NCBI GenBank assembly: GCA_002709295.1
Contig: PAQL01000033.1
Location: 1-47,583 of the forward strand
Origin: Phycisphaerae bacterium
GTDB taxonomy: Bacteria; Planctomycetota; Phycisphaerae; Phycisphaerales; SM1A02
Direction: 5' to 3'
DNA: 47,583 nt
The notes under the pieces are model-generated. The model made no database searches, was not told the origin of the DNA, and saw only the letters and a program-made list of their open reading frames with translations. The number at the start of each line of letters is the position of its first letter. Position 1 is the stretch's first letter. Positions 17,094 to 26,379 of the stretch are shown one piece after another. Both the position numbers and the translations under genes were made by a program.

Positions 17094-18134
17094 TCAGCCC
17101 TGGGCAGCCAAGGCGGCCCGCGCAGCCTCATAGCGGGCGTCCCCCCACCTCTCGTGGGTCGCGCGGATGACCTCCAACAGGGGCTTCTGTCCGTCGACCC
17201 CGAGCAGGTCACCGAGCGTACCCCGGGCGGTGTGCAGCATCTTCAGCACGCCCGCATCGTCGCCATCGGCCTCCAGGTGTCGGGCCGAGAGCAGGGCCGC
17301 CTGCAGGTAGAGCGCGGGATCGCGCGTCGCCAGAGCGTCGGCCCGGGCCGCTTCCGCCAGGGACACCGCTTCCTCGCGGCGACCCTGCTGTGTGGCCACA
17401 TTCGAGCCCTGCAGACGGATCCAGCCTGCGATGCCGCGCTCACCGAGATCTTCAGCATCGCTGAGGATGCCATCCAAGGCGCCGTCTTCCGAGCCCGGCA
17501 CCCCAGCCTGCCGCGCCAGCCAGACAGACATGGCCCGGGCCTCGAGCACGGCGCGCCACGGCACCCCCTTGCCCGCGTCGGGCCGGATGTGGTCGAGGGC
17601 AGCCGACAGCAGGTCGAAGCCCTGGCCCGGGTCGCCCGCCAGCTGCAGCGCCGTGGCCTCGCCAACAGCATGCTCCAGAACACCCGCTGGGTCTCCCACC
17701 TCGTCTCGAAGCACCGAGGCTGTGCGGTGCAGCTGGGCCGCACCACGGTGGTCACCGCGGGCGATGCGCCGGCCTGCCAGCAGCCCCAGCGCCTTGGCTT
17801 GCACATCGTGGTTGCCGGCCTCTTCGGCCAGTCCCGAAGCGGCAGAGAACATCCGCTCCGCGAGCTCGCTGTCGCCGGCCTGGGTCTCAATGCGCGCCCA
17901 CTGGATGAGCACCCTCGCCTCATCGACGGGGCGCCGGGCCGACTCCAGGGCACGTCGGGCATCGCTCAGGGCCGCCCTGGCCACGTCGAGCCACCCCAGC
18001 GTGAGGGCCAGCGAGGCGGCCTCCATCCAGGCGTCGAGGGCGTCCGCCGCACGAGGCGTGGGGCCCAGACTCTGGATGTGCTCCTGAAGGGCCAGGAGCC
18101 TGGCCTCCGCAGCCTTGGTGTCGGGAGGGCTCAA
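17094..18134 (-). CDS. TPR-repeat protein, third gene of the eCIS_core operon
   Basis: 346 residues, entirely helical, no signal peptide. Repeated helix pairs with Ala/Leu spacing (for example ARIETQAGDSELAERMFSAAS and AKALGLLAGRRIARGDHRGAA) fit tetratricopeptide repeats, about six to eight of them. The start is an unusual TTG at 18134 that overlaps the stop of the upstream gene as TTGA. This overlap decides the start and implies coupled translation. In this operon it may act as a chaperone or adaptor for the large protein; that is an inference from context. Confidence 0.78.
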   Translation of the reverse strand: MSPPDTKAAEARLLALQEHIQSLGPTPRAADALDAWMEAASLALTLGWLDVARAALSDARRALESARRPVDEARVLIQWARIETQAGDSELAERMFSAASGLAEEAGNHDVQAKALGLLAGRRIARGDHRGAAQLHRTASVLRDEVGDPAGVLEHAVGEATALQLAGDPGQGFDLLSAALDHIRPDAGKGVPWRAVLEARAMSVWLARQAGVPGSEDGALDGILSDAEDLGERGIAGWIRLQGSNVATQQGRREEAVSLAEAARADALATRDPALYLQAALLSARHLEADGDDAGVLKMLHTARGTLGDLLGVDGQKPLLEVIRATHERWGDARYEAARAALAAQG

Positions 18135-18739
18135 GAGGCCTCCGGCGGCCAGGGCAGCCGCTGCACCAGCGGCATGCTCGGATACGCCTCGAGACGCAGG
18201 GCACTGCCGGGCAACAGCGGGTTTCGCGTGGCGCGAACGACGTCCATGTCGACCTTTTCGTCGAGATAAAAGGGTGCCATCAGGCGCCGTTCGGCCCAGC
18301 GTGCCGATGCGAAGCGAGACTTCCCGAAGAGGGGGTCACGAATGCCGAACACCCGCTGAAGGGCGGCCTGCACCTGCCGGATGCGCATGCTTGCCTGGCC
18401 TGCTGGAGTGTCGAGCGCCTCGGCAACCTCGAGGTCGGAAAAGTCGCCCTCATCCGGTCGCAGGTCTCGCAGCAAGCCCCCGAGGGCGACATCCGTGGCC
18501 AAGCCGGCGTCCGGGTCGGCCTCGGCAATCACGACCACGAGGCTGTCACCCCGGGCGCTCAAGCGGTCAAGGTAGGTGCTCGAGTATCCAAAGGCCGCCG
18601 CCACAGCCTCCACCGACCTGCCCTGCAGGTGGTCAAAGGCAATGGACAGCTGAAGCCCCGTGGGAGCTGCGCAGCCAGTCTGGCTGAGCTCTGACTCAGG
18701 AAGGAGGCGGGCGAGCCGCAGAGCAGGGGAATTGGTCAT
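18131..18739 (-). CDS. Unknown protein, second gene of the eCIS_core operon
   Basis: 202 residues; family not recognised. It has no signal peptide. An early segment (LQGRSVEAVAAAFGYSSTYLDRL) looks helix-turn-helix-like but is not convincing. The middle is acidic (LRPDEGDFSDLEVAEAL), and the C-terminus is Pro-rich and aromatic. The open frame extends upstream to 18835; ATG 18739 is preferred because GAGAGA lies five bases upstream and the gene then starts 28 bp after the giant gene. It is coupled to the TPR gene by a TTGA overlap. The operon position suggests a dedicated partner of the giant protein. Confidence 0.72.
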   Translation of the reverse strand: MTNSPALRLARLLPESELSQTGCAAPTGLQLSIAFDHLQGRSVEAVAAAFGYSSTYLDRLSARGDSLVVVIAEADPDAGLATDVALGGLLRDLRPDEGDFSDLEVAEALDTPAGQASMRIRQVQAALQRVFGIRDPLFGKSRFASARWAERRLMAPFYLDEKVDMDVVRATRNPLLPGSALRLEAYPSMPLVQRLPWPPEAS

Positions 18740-18767
18740 CGAGTCTCTCAGGGCGTGACGCCCCGGT

Positions 18768-21700
18768 TCAGGCCTTCGGCTTGCCGCCACGCATGGCCTG
18801 CTTTGCGATGCCCTCCAGCGACGAGCCCGAGGCACTCTTCATGACGGAAGCGACGCGAGAGGCTTCCTTCTCGAGGCTGGCGCCAGGGCGCTCCAAGCGG
18901 ACCCCTGCACTGCCCCGCCCGACGGTGTGCGACGGCTGCTGGGCCACGTGGGTGAGCTCGTGGGCCAGCAGGCTGTCACCATCCGAGGTTCCCGGACGGT
19001 ACATGCCGCTGCCAAAGATGATGTGGGAGCCGAAGTTGAAGGCCTCGGCGTTGAAGCCCGATGCCGCCTCATTGGCGAGGCTGCCGGTGTGGATGCGCAC
19101 ACTCGAGAAGTCCTGGCCGAAGGCAGACTCCATCTTGGCGGACACCGAGCCGGGCAGTGCAAAGCCACCCGACAGCAGCCCCGAGTCGATGTTGGACACC
19201 GCATCGGTGGGCATCGGGCCGGCAAGAGACGCATAGGCCGTGCCTGTGGGACCGGAAGCGGGGAAGTCACCCGGGCCCTGCTTGCGCTTGTTCTCGAGCT
19301 TCTTCACCTCGGTCTCGATGTCGGTCATCTGCTGGTCGCCCTTGACCCGATGACCGGTGCGCGCCCCGTGGTGCTCCGATGCCCAGGTGTTCATGCTCTC
19401 CACCGCACCGGAGTGCGTGTTCTCCGCCGAGGCCTTCTTGCCCTCGAGCGTCGCAATGCGAGCCTGGGCATCTGCCTCTGCCTGCTCGAGCTCGGCCTGG
19501 CCTTGCGCGGTCTCGACAATGTCCTTGTCAACGATGGTCTCGACCGAGCCCATGTTCGCCTCAGCCGTGGCGGTGACGTTGGAGGCTCCCTCGGTGGACG
19601 CCTTCATGCCCCCGACCAGGGTCTTGCCCTCCGCCGCTGCGGAAGAGGTCGCATCGCCCGTTGCGGTGGACTCAGTGAAGGTGGACTGGAGCTGGTCGGC
19701 GCCGCCCGCGGCTCCCGAGCCGCTGCTGGAGAGCTTCGAGGGAACCATTCCAGCCATCTGCTTGAAGGGACCCACAAAGGTGCTGAGGGGGGCGAGGACC
19801 TTGTTGGCCCCTTCCGTGAGGGCCGTGCCTTCGCTCTGCAGCTTGTCCTGCCCTTCCGCGGCCGTATCCTGCTTCTTCTTCTTGTCTTCAAGCTCGGCCT
19901 TGTGCTCCTCGACCTGCGGCTTCATCGCCTGTACGGACGCTTTTTCCGCCTCGAGCAGCTGCTGGCTCTGGTCGGCTTCGCCCTTGAGCGGGCCGATCTC
20001 CGCCGCGCAGGCCTGCAGCGACTGGATCTCCTGGTCGTACAGCCCCCAGTCGACCGAGGCGTCCTGAGCGACCTTTTCCTGGGCGACTGGCGGCGCCTCA
20101 AGGTCGCCCGAGGCCGAAATGTAGTCGAGCTCGAACTGGGCGAGTCGCGCGTTGACCTCTTCGGTCTCCCGCGCCTGCATCTCCTTCAGGCTGTTGTCAT
20201 GCATAGAGTTGCCTGCGGCGTCCTGCCCAGCGATGCCCGTCATGGCGAGCATCTGATCCTTGTAGGAGACGCGCTTTTGCTGGCCATCCTTGTCGAGGAC
20301 CGCGTTGCCCTGCTCGTCGACCGCCCCCGAGCTGAAGGCAGAATTGATCATGTCGACGACGGGAGCCGTGCCGGCTCCGAAGACCCCACCCGAGCCCTGG
20401 TGACCGTAGCCGTTGACCACGTCATTGCCATCGAGGTTGTCGGAGGTGAAGAAGTCGCGACCGGTCCCCTGGACGGCATCGACCACGCCGTCTTTGATTC
20501 CCGTGAGGGCGGACTCCTCGGACGCCTCCTCATAGTCCTGGACGTTGCGCACCATCCGCTGCCGGAGAGCCTCCTGGAATGCCGATGAGGAGGTGCCCAT
20601 GTGCGTCGAGCTGGACGAGCCACCACTGCCAGAAGACTTGCCCTGCCCATCCCAGTCCAAGCGCATCACCAGCGGCATGTGCTCGTACTGGTCGAGGGTC
20701 TTGGCCGTGCCGAAGTTCAGCGGGGTGGCCCCATCCGACATGGCCGACGAGCTGTGGTTGGTGACGTCGTCGTAGTACTCGGGGACACTGTCGCCCTTGG
20801 TCTCGGCAAACTTCTTGCCGACGGCTTCCGCCTCCGGGCCGAGGTTGCGCGCCCGCTGGCTTCGGTCTGTCTTGTTCCGCGCATTGTTCAGCGTCGTCTG
20901 GCGCTTCTCCTCGAAGGTCGTGACCGGTGCTTGGCGCTTTTTGTGTCCATCCTCCGTGAGGGTGTTGCCGTCGGTGGTCTTCTGGGAGTTGGCGCCAAGC
21001 AGGGTCTCGAGTTGCTTCTTGCGCTCTCGGGTCTGCTGCTTGCCATGCAGCTGGGGAGTCGAGCCCTTCTTCGGTGCGAGCGGCGTGTTGGTGGCCGTCT
21101 CCACGTTGCGCCGAACGTCGTCCCCGCTGCCGAAGAGGTTCGGGTTGGTGTCGGTTCCCCACTTCTTGTTGTTGTAGCCAATGGCCTGCGCGCCGTGCGA
21201 GTCGACCAGCTGGGACATTCCCTGCCCATCGGCCCGAACCGGCGTGCCATCTGGCCGGTAGATCACAGCCACGAAGTTGTCGACGCTCTGCTGGGTCGAC
21301 TTCTGGTAGCTGCGCTCAAAGCCCAGCTTGTCGCCCATGGCATTCGCCGAAGTGGTGCCGGCAACGTCTTTTGCCATGGCCACATTCTGGATGCCTCGCG
21401 GCCCTGCGGTGCCATGCTCGGCGAGCTTCTTCTCGCCCGTGACGCGCGCCACGGCGCCGGTGTCGGGGCCCTGGGACTTGCCCGTCAGGTGCTCGTTCAA
21501 CAGCTGTTCGTTGATCGCCATGTCGTCGGCGATCTTCTGCAGGGCGGCCTTCTTCTTCGGGTCGGTCTCGCGCGCCGCCTTTGCCAGCACGTCTTTGCGA
21601 ATCGCTTTTCGAGTGCCCGCCTTCTTTGGATCCCAGAAGTCTGGGCTCATCGCTTCCTTGCGGATGTCGGCCGGCTCAAGGCTACTCGAGGAGCCGCCCG

Positions 21701-24206
21701 TCTTCGTCTGCGATGTCGGGTTCTTGGATGATGAACCGCCACCCTGGGACTTCTTCGCCTCAGCAGCATCGTAGTTGCGCGCCCGCTTCATGGCCCCCTC
21801 GGACATGATCGGACTTTCACCACCGGCCTGCTGCATGGCGTCGAGGCGTTCCGCCACAGGCTTGCCCTTCGTCTCCTTGCGGGCCTTGTTCATGCCCTTG
21901 GCTTCACCATGGGCCTTGCGGGTCTCGGTCAACTGACCGGAGATCGAGGAACCGCCGGTCAAGAACTTGCCCACCGTGTCAGCCTTGGACCGCCAGGACT
22001 TCTTCGTGTTCGTGGCGTCGGGGCCGCCACTGCCAGCCTTGGCACTGCCTGACTTCTGGCTGTCGCCGCCGTCGGCCTTGCTGCCTTTCTTGCGGACCAG
22101 ATTGTTGCCGGCACGACCGGTGGCACCGGTCATCCACTTGCTGGTCTGGGCCTGCAGACGCTCGGCACGCTTGGCCTGCACCTCGGGGTCGGCGTCACTC
22201 ATCATGATCTGAGCCGACCGCGCAGCGATCAGGGCGGCCCGAGCGACGTCGAGGATCAGACCGGCCATGGTGCTGACCTCACCCAGCAACAAGCCCCACT
22301 TGGCCGCCATCGCCACGAAGGGCATCAGCGGTGGGAAGAACAGCGAGATGATGAAGCCGGCACCGGCCACCACCAGCAGCAGAGTCGAGATGGTGCTGAT
22401 GACCGTGTTCGCCATGTCGAACACGTTGAGGATGGCCTCGAGCCTGTCGAGCCAGTCGCCCCCCCACAGCTCTCCGATCTGACTTGCCGGATCGGCAAAG
22501 CTGTTCTTCCACCAGTCCGAGGGGCTCTTGATGATGTCGATGGCCGCGATGAAGCCACCCGCGTAGGGGATCCGCTTGGTGGCCTTGTTGAGCAAGGTGT
22601 CGACCAAGAGGGCCTGCGCGCCGTTGACGAAGCCCTCGGCGAGTCCGGAGCCAAGGGAGGACAGGACCAGGCTTCCCTTGTCGCCCGTGTCCATGGTGTT
22701 CAGGCCGCCCTCTTGGGATCCCGCAGCAGCCCAGCCCTCATGCCACGACTTTTCGTGCATGTAGGGCGCCAATGGACCCTCGCTGAGCTTGCCGAAGTCG
22801 AGCGGGGCACCGCCGCTTGAGGTCGCCGCGCTGACGTCGCCGCCCCCGGCACCAGTCAGGTCTCCAGCACCTTCCTCCTTTTCACCCTCTACTTCTTCTT
22901 CGCACTCCTCCTCGACTTCCTCCTCCTCACAGGTCTCTTCTTCGGTCTGCTCCTCCTCACAGACCTCAGCCTCTCCCTCCCCCTTCTGCTTGGCGTCGTT
23001 TGCGAGCTGCTCTTCGGTTCCGGGCGTTGGCGTGCCTTCCTTGTTGCAGGGGACCTTCTCGCCATCTGGACCGCGCAGGAACCAGCCGCCGGTTCCGTCT
23101 TCTTCGATCTTGACCTTGCTGCCGTCGGCCAGCGTCTTGTAGCTGACTTCCGCCTTGTCCTTTTCCTTCTCGCCGCCAGTCTCCTTGCCACCATCCCCAC
23201 CGGGCGCGCGCTGGGCTGTGATGGCCGCGGCATCGGCGCTCGGACCACCCGAGGCCAGCACAGACTCCGCCCCACCGCCACCGCTACTACCAGTGACTGC
23301 GCCCGCCATGGTCGAGAGCTCGACGGACCAGCGGCTTGCAAGCTGGCTGAGGGCATCCCCGGGGCCATCCACCTCCGGTGCAGCCTCCACCCGGCTCACC
23401 TCGTGGGCCACCGCCTCGGCCTCGCGCTCGCGGGAGTCGGAGGGTGCCGAGACCGCCACACCGTTCACCTCAGTGCCCCCCGAGATCATCTCGCTCTGGC
23501 GGTTCTGGAGAACGTGGGTGAGCTCGTGCGTGAGCAGGTGCATGCCCGTGCGGGTCTCAGGGGAGAAGGCACCGCGGGAGAACCAGATCTGCTGGCCCAC
23601 CGTGAAGGCCTCCGCCTGAACGGCCTCGGTCGCCCGCGCTGCCCGACCATCGGTGTGGATGCGGACCCCCGCAAAGGACACGCCGCCGAAGCGACGCTCC
23701 AGGTCGGCGCGCACCTGTGACGGCAGGGGTCGACCACCTGCTTGCAGGGCGGCCTGCACCGGCTGCGCCGCCGGCTGCGCGCCGTCGCCTCCACTGCGCC
23801 GACGCTGGAGACGGGCCGCCAGAGTCACCGACGGGGCCGCCACCTCGGACTCTGCGCCCTGGCTGGCCAGATCGCCCACGACCTCGCCCATGCGAGTATT
23901 GGAGACGACACCAAAGAAGTCATCCCCGACGTGCACACCTGCCGCCCCCAGCGCCACGACGGTGTGGATGACGGCCGCGGGGCCCTCGGTCTCCTCGCCA
24001 CGCAGAGCGGCGCCGACGAGGCGGTTGCCAAAGTGTGCATGGGCCTCGTTGGTGAACGCACGGTGTGGCGCCCAGGAACGACCATCTGCTTGGACGCCAC
24101 GACCCGCGATCCCAAGGCCCTCAGCTCGGTCGTCCGCTCCCAGCCGCGACGCAGGAGAGCTGCCCGGGCGATTGGGGTCGTTCTTGAGGGCGGCGTCACG
24201 GTTCAT
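18768..24206 (-). CDS. Giant protein with eCIS_core (DUF4157) domains at both ends
   Basis: 1812 residues, no signal peptide. A first eCIS_core/DUF4157 domain spans about residues 155-235 and has the zinc-protease-like motif HELTH at 227-231. A second lies at about 1675-1760, with HELTH at 1749-1753. Both have the family landmarks VRIHTD/VRIHTG, EAFxxG and an F/GSG turn. Between them are: a Glu-rich segment with C416, C426 and C435; hydrophobic helices at about 598-670; Ser/Gly/Lys-rich linkers; a mixed central region; and a long coiled coil at about 1400-1650. DUF4157 is now called eCIS_core because it recurs in cargo of extracellular contractile injection systems. The ATG at 24206 is chosen over an upstream GTG that lacks a ribosome site. 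Toxin or protease function is inferred. Confidence 0.86.
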   Translation of the reverse strand: MNRDAALKNDPNRPGSSPASRLGADDRAEGLGIAGRGVQADGRSWAPHRAFTNEAHAHFGNRLVGAALRGEETEGPAAVIHTVVALGAAGVHVGDDFFGVVSNTRMGEVVGDLASQGAESEVAAPSVTLAARLQRRRSGGDGAQPAAQPVQAALQAGGRPLPSQVRADLERRFGGVSFAGVRIHTDGRAARATEAVQAEAFTVGQQIWFSRGAFSPETRTGMHLLTHELTHVLQNRQSEMISGGTEVNGVAVSAPSDSREREAEAVAHEVSRVEAAPEVDGPGDALSQLASRWSVELSTMAGAVTGSSGGGGAESVLASGGPSADAAAITAQRAPGGDGGKETGGEKEKDKAEVSYKTLADGSKVKIEEDGTGGWFLRGPDGEKVPCNKEGTPTPGTEEQLANDAKQKGEGEAEVCEEEQTEEETCEEEEVEEECEEEVEGEKEEGAGDLTGAGGGDVSAATSSGGAPLDFGKLSEGPLAPYMHEKSWHEGWAAAGSQEGGLNTMDTGDKGSLVLSSLGSGLAEGFVNGAQALLVDTLLNKATKRIPYAGGFIAAIDIIKSPSDWWKNSFADPASQIGELWGGDWLDRLEAILNVFDMANTVISTISTLLLVVAGAGFIISLFFPPLMPFVAMAAKWGLLLGEVSTMAGLILDVARAALIAARSAQIMMSDADPEVQAKRAERLQAQTSKWMTGATGRAGNNLVRKKGSKADGGDSQKSGSAKAGSGGPDATNTKKSWRSKADTVGKFLTGGSSISGQLTETRKAHGEAKGMNKARKETKGKPVAERLDAMQQAGGESPIMSEGAMKRARNYDAAEAKKSQGGGSSSKNPTSQTKTGGSSSSLEPADIRKEAMSPDFWDPKKAGTRKAIRKDVLAKAARETDPKKKAALQKIADDMAINEQLLNEHLTGKSQGPDTGAVARVTGEKKLAEHGTAGPRGIQNVAMAKDVAGTTSANAMGDKLGFERSYQKSTQQSVDNFVAVIYRPDGTPVRADGQGMSQLVDSHGAQAIGYNNKKWGTDTNPNLFGSGDDVRRNVETATNTPLAPKKGSTPQLHGKQQTRERKKQLETLLGANSQKTTDGNTLTEDGHKKRQAPVTTFEEKRQTTLNNARNKTDRSQRARNLGPEAEAVGKKFAETKGDSVPEYYDDVTNHSSSAMSDGATPLNFGTAKTLDQYEHMPLVMRLDWDGQGKSSGSGGSSSSTHMGTSSSAFQEALRQRMVRNVQDYEEASEESALTGIKDGVVDAVQGTGRDFFTSDNLDGNDVVNGYGHQGSGGVFGAGTAPVVDMINSAFSSGAVDEQGNAVLDKDGQQKRVSYKDQMLAMTGIAGQDAAGNSMHDNSLKEMQARETEEVNARLAQFELDYISASGDLEAPPVAQEKVAQDASVDWGLYDQEIQSLQACAAEIGPLKGEADQSQQLLEAEKASVQAMKPQVEEHKAELEDKKKKQDTAAEGQDKLQSEGTALTEGANKVLAPLSTFVGPFKQMAGMVPSKLSSSGSGAAGGADQLQSTFTESTATGDATSSAAAEGKTLVGGMKASTEGASNVTATAEANMGSVETIVDKDIVETAQGQAELEQAEADAQARIATLEGKKASAENTHSGAVESMNTWASEHHGARTGHRVKGDQQMTDIETEVKKLENKRKQGPGDFPASGPTGTAYASLAGPMPTDAVSNIDSGLLSGGFALPGSVSAKMESAFGQDFSSVRIHTGSLANEAASGFNAEAFNFGSHIIFGSGMYRPGTSDGDSLLAHELTHVAQQPSHTVGRGSAGVRLERPGASLEKEASRVASVMKSASGSSLEGIAKQAMRGGKPKA

Positions 24207-24577
24207 GGATGACCCCTGGCTCGACTGGCCCACACGGTCGACAACGACAGTCCGGACACTCGGGACTTCCCAGTGTAACGGAGCTTCGAGTGGGTCATTG
24301 CATGATTCGATATCGATGCGATAACGCCAGCCGAAAACGAATCCAGAACAGCGTCCTGATCAACCATCCGATCATAATTCTCCGACCGATTCGGAGACTG
24401 GTTTCATCGGCTTCACGGCAGCGTCAACGGCATCGGCTTGACCCACCAGCACGGTGGCACGACAGGAGCCATGGGCAGGCGCCACAACCACCATCAAGAT
24501 CAGGAAAGGTACGCAGCACCGCACCTACGCAAGCTTCCGCCCACAAGCCACGTCTCCCCCCCCCCTCAGAACCGGAC
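24207..24577. other. 371-bp gene-free region upstream of the eCIS_core operon
   Basis: It separates the giant gene from the 3' end of the CRTAC1-like gene, both on the minus strand. The part at about 24295-24415 is clearly richer in A/T than its surroundings and includes the 10-bp palindrome tcgatatcga (24307-24316), so the operon promoter probably lies here. Nothing at 24420-24577 looks coding; a run of C at 24552-24560 may disturb sequencing. Confidence 0.6.
24256..24276. promoter_or_regulatory. Imperfect inverted repeat, candidate operator
   Basis: The arms ACACT+GGGA and TCCC+AGTGT are symmetric apart from one bulged C and a 2-bp centre. The site lies 50 bp upstream of the giant gene's ATG. 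The centre is too short for an RNA hairpin, so a protein-binding site is more likely. No regulator is identified. Confidence 0.3.
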
Positions 24578-26326
24578 CTACCGCTCGACCAAGACCCGCC
24601 CGTCTGCCTCCGGCGGCAGCGCCAGCACCTGCTCCACCCCGTCTGGCCACCGCACCGTCAGCGTCTCGGCCGCCTGCAGGCCCAGACCGAACCATGCCCG
24701 CGGCTCCATGGCCCCACCCCAGCCCGACCGGGTGCTGATCTCCTGCACCTGAGTGGTGCCGTCATCGAAGGCCACGCTCACCCGCGCACCCACGCCGCGG
24801 GTGTTGGCGGTCGACTGGCGGAGCTCCACCACCAGCGCGCGGTTCTCGAGACAGTCGGCGTGCCACACGTGGGACGGCCCGTCGAGGTTGATGACCACCA
24901 GCTCAGGGTAGCCATCGTCATCGAGCAGGGCGCGGGTGACCCCACGGCCGATGCCGGTGCTGTCCACACCGACAGCGGCAGCCCGGTCGGTCAAGCGCGT
25001 GCCGCCCGTGTTCATCAACAGGCGGTCGGGCTGGGCGTCGAGGGTCGGGTCGGGACCGCCGGACAGCGGTCCCGAGGACACGAAGATGTCCGGCCATCCG
25101 TCGTTGTCCACATCGGTCCACACGGACCCGAAGGTCATGTGGAGCGGGGTCGGCAGCGCCAGGTCACCGGCGGTGCGGCTGACGTCGATGAACTCCATGT
25201 TGGTGTCGTTGATCAGCAGCTGGTCGGAAGCGGTGTTCGTCAGGAACAGGTCGAAGTCCCCGTCATGGTCGAAGTCACCCGACGACACGCCCATGGGGTT
25301 GAAGTTCTCCGTGCAGTAGCAGTCCCCCGACCGGTCGGTGAACTGCCAGGCATCCGAGCCCGGCCCGTCGTTCTGCAGCATCAGCGATGGCCCGGCCGTC
25401 GCCTGGTCTGCGTTGGCCACGAACAGGTCCGGGTCGTCGTCGAGGTCGAGGTCGCTCCACACCGCAGACCAGCTCACCCCCTGCCGCTGCTCGGCCGACA
25501 GCCAGCTCGACACCGCCACAAAGGTGCCATCGCCCTGGCTCTCGAAGAGCTGGTCGAGCACCTCTTCATCGAGCACCCCCGGGGGGGCAGCCCGGTTGAT
25601 GTAGAGGTCGAGATCGCCGTCGCCATCGTAGTCGCCGAAGGAGGCATCGGTCTTCTGGGGCACCGTGGGCACCGAGTCGAGCCCACTGCCCATCGAGATG
25701 TCGGTGAACAGCCAGCCGTCGTCTCCCGGACCGTCGTTGCGCAGCAGCCACATGCGCCGGCTGTAGCCGCCCGTCCAGATGTCGAGGTCGCCGTCACCAT
25801 CGACGTCGCCGAGGGCAATTCCGGTGAGGTCTCGCGCGCCGACGAGCACCTGCTGCGAAAAGCCCGTCCCATCGTTGAGATGCAGCACGAGTCCGATGGT
25901 GCGGTGACCGACGATCAGCTCATCGAGGCCATCCCCGTCGAGGTCAAGAGCCGCGACCGGTCCCGCCTCCTTGCGCGCGCTCACCCCATCGGAGGTGTCG
26001 ATGAGACCGAGCTCCGGGCCGATGTCCCGCATGGAGAGACGCGAAGAGGGCGACGCACACCAGCTGCCCTCGGGCGACACCACGGCCATGGGCAAGGACG
26101 GATCACCCGAGTCTTCAGGCCCACCGGTCTCACCAGAGCCACCCGATCCACCGCCCGATCCACCGCCCGAGTCTGCAGAGCCTGCAGAGCCGGTGCCGGC
26201 CGAGTCTTCCTCCGACGGGCCCGGGCCCGTGTCTTGGACTGCATCGGCCGACGGCCCTGACTTCGTGCCCGAACAGCCCAACAACAGGACAAGGACACAG
26301 ACCGCGGTGTGTGTGGGCGTTCGCAT
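24578..26326 (-). CDS. CRTAC1-like lipoprotein: FG-GAP repeats plus ASPIC/UnbV domain
   Basis: 582 residues. Lipobox LLLGC (Cys18), then a Ser/Gly/Asp-rich linker with (GGGS)-like repeats to about residue 80. Six or seven FG-GAP/VCBS repeats with calcium loops follow (DLDGDGLDELIVG, DVDGDGDLDIWTG, DYDGDGDLDLYIN, DFDHDGDFDLFLT, DVDNDGWPDIFVS). The C-terminal 90 residues are an ASPIC/UnbV domain (GVGARVSVAF, WFGLGLQAAETLTVRWPDG). This is the architecture of CRTAC1-type extracellular proteins, a likely calcium-stabilised propeller at the surface. The binding partner is unknown. The ribosome site (GAGATAGG, distant) is weak, but the signal peptide supports the ATG at 26326. Confidence 0.88.
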   Translation of the reverse strand: MRTPTHTAVCVLVLLLGCSGTKSGPSADAVQDTGPGPSEEDSAGTGSAGSADSGGGSGGGSGGSGETGGPEDSGDPSLPMAVVSPEGSWCASPSSRLSMRDIGPELGLIDTSDGVSARKEAGPVAALDLDGDGLDELIVGHRTIGLVLHLNDGTGFSQQVLVGARDLTGIALGDVDGDGDLDIWTGGYSRRMWLLRNDGPGDDGWLFTDISMGSGLDSVPTVPQKTDASFGDYDGDGDLDLYINRAAPPGVLDEEVLDQLFESQGDGTFVAVSSWLSAEQRQGVSWSAVWSDLDLDDDPDLFVANADQATAGPSLMLQNDGPGSDAWQFTDRSGDCYCTENFNPMGVSSGDFDHDGDFDLFLTNTASDQLLINDTNMEFIDVSRTAGDLALPTPLHMTFGSVWTDVDNDGWPDIFVSSGPLSGGPDPTLDAQPDRLLMNTGGTRLTDRAAAVGVDSTGIGRGVTRALLDDDGYPELVVINLDGPSHVWHADCLENRALVVELRQSTANTRGVGARVSVAFDDGTTQVQEISTRSGWGGAMEPRAWFGLGLQAAETLTVRWPDGVEQVLALPPEADGRVLVER

Positions 26327-26379
26327 GGGGCCGACCTATCTCAGTTCGGCCTGGCTGCCGGACAAAGCCTCACAGCCAC

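Noticed and set aside
18737-18835. Longer start for the 202-residue protein
   Set aside because: The extra 32 residues are Arg-rich and overlap the end of the giant gene; ATG 18739 has a proper ribosome site.
17094-24206. A complete contractile injection system
   Set aside because: Only cargo-type eCIS_core protein and two small partners are present; no sheath, tube, spike, baseplate or AAA ATPase gene is visible anywhere in the window.
24209-26260. 683-codon open frame on the plus strand
   Set aside because: It is antisense to the giant gene's upstream region and to the CRTAC1-like gene, whose domains are clear. Its protein has low-complexity, His/Val/Gly-rich composition with no domain, as expected for a mirror frame in GC-rich DNA.
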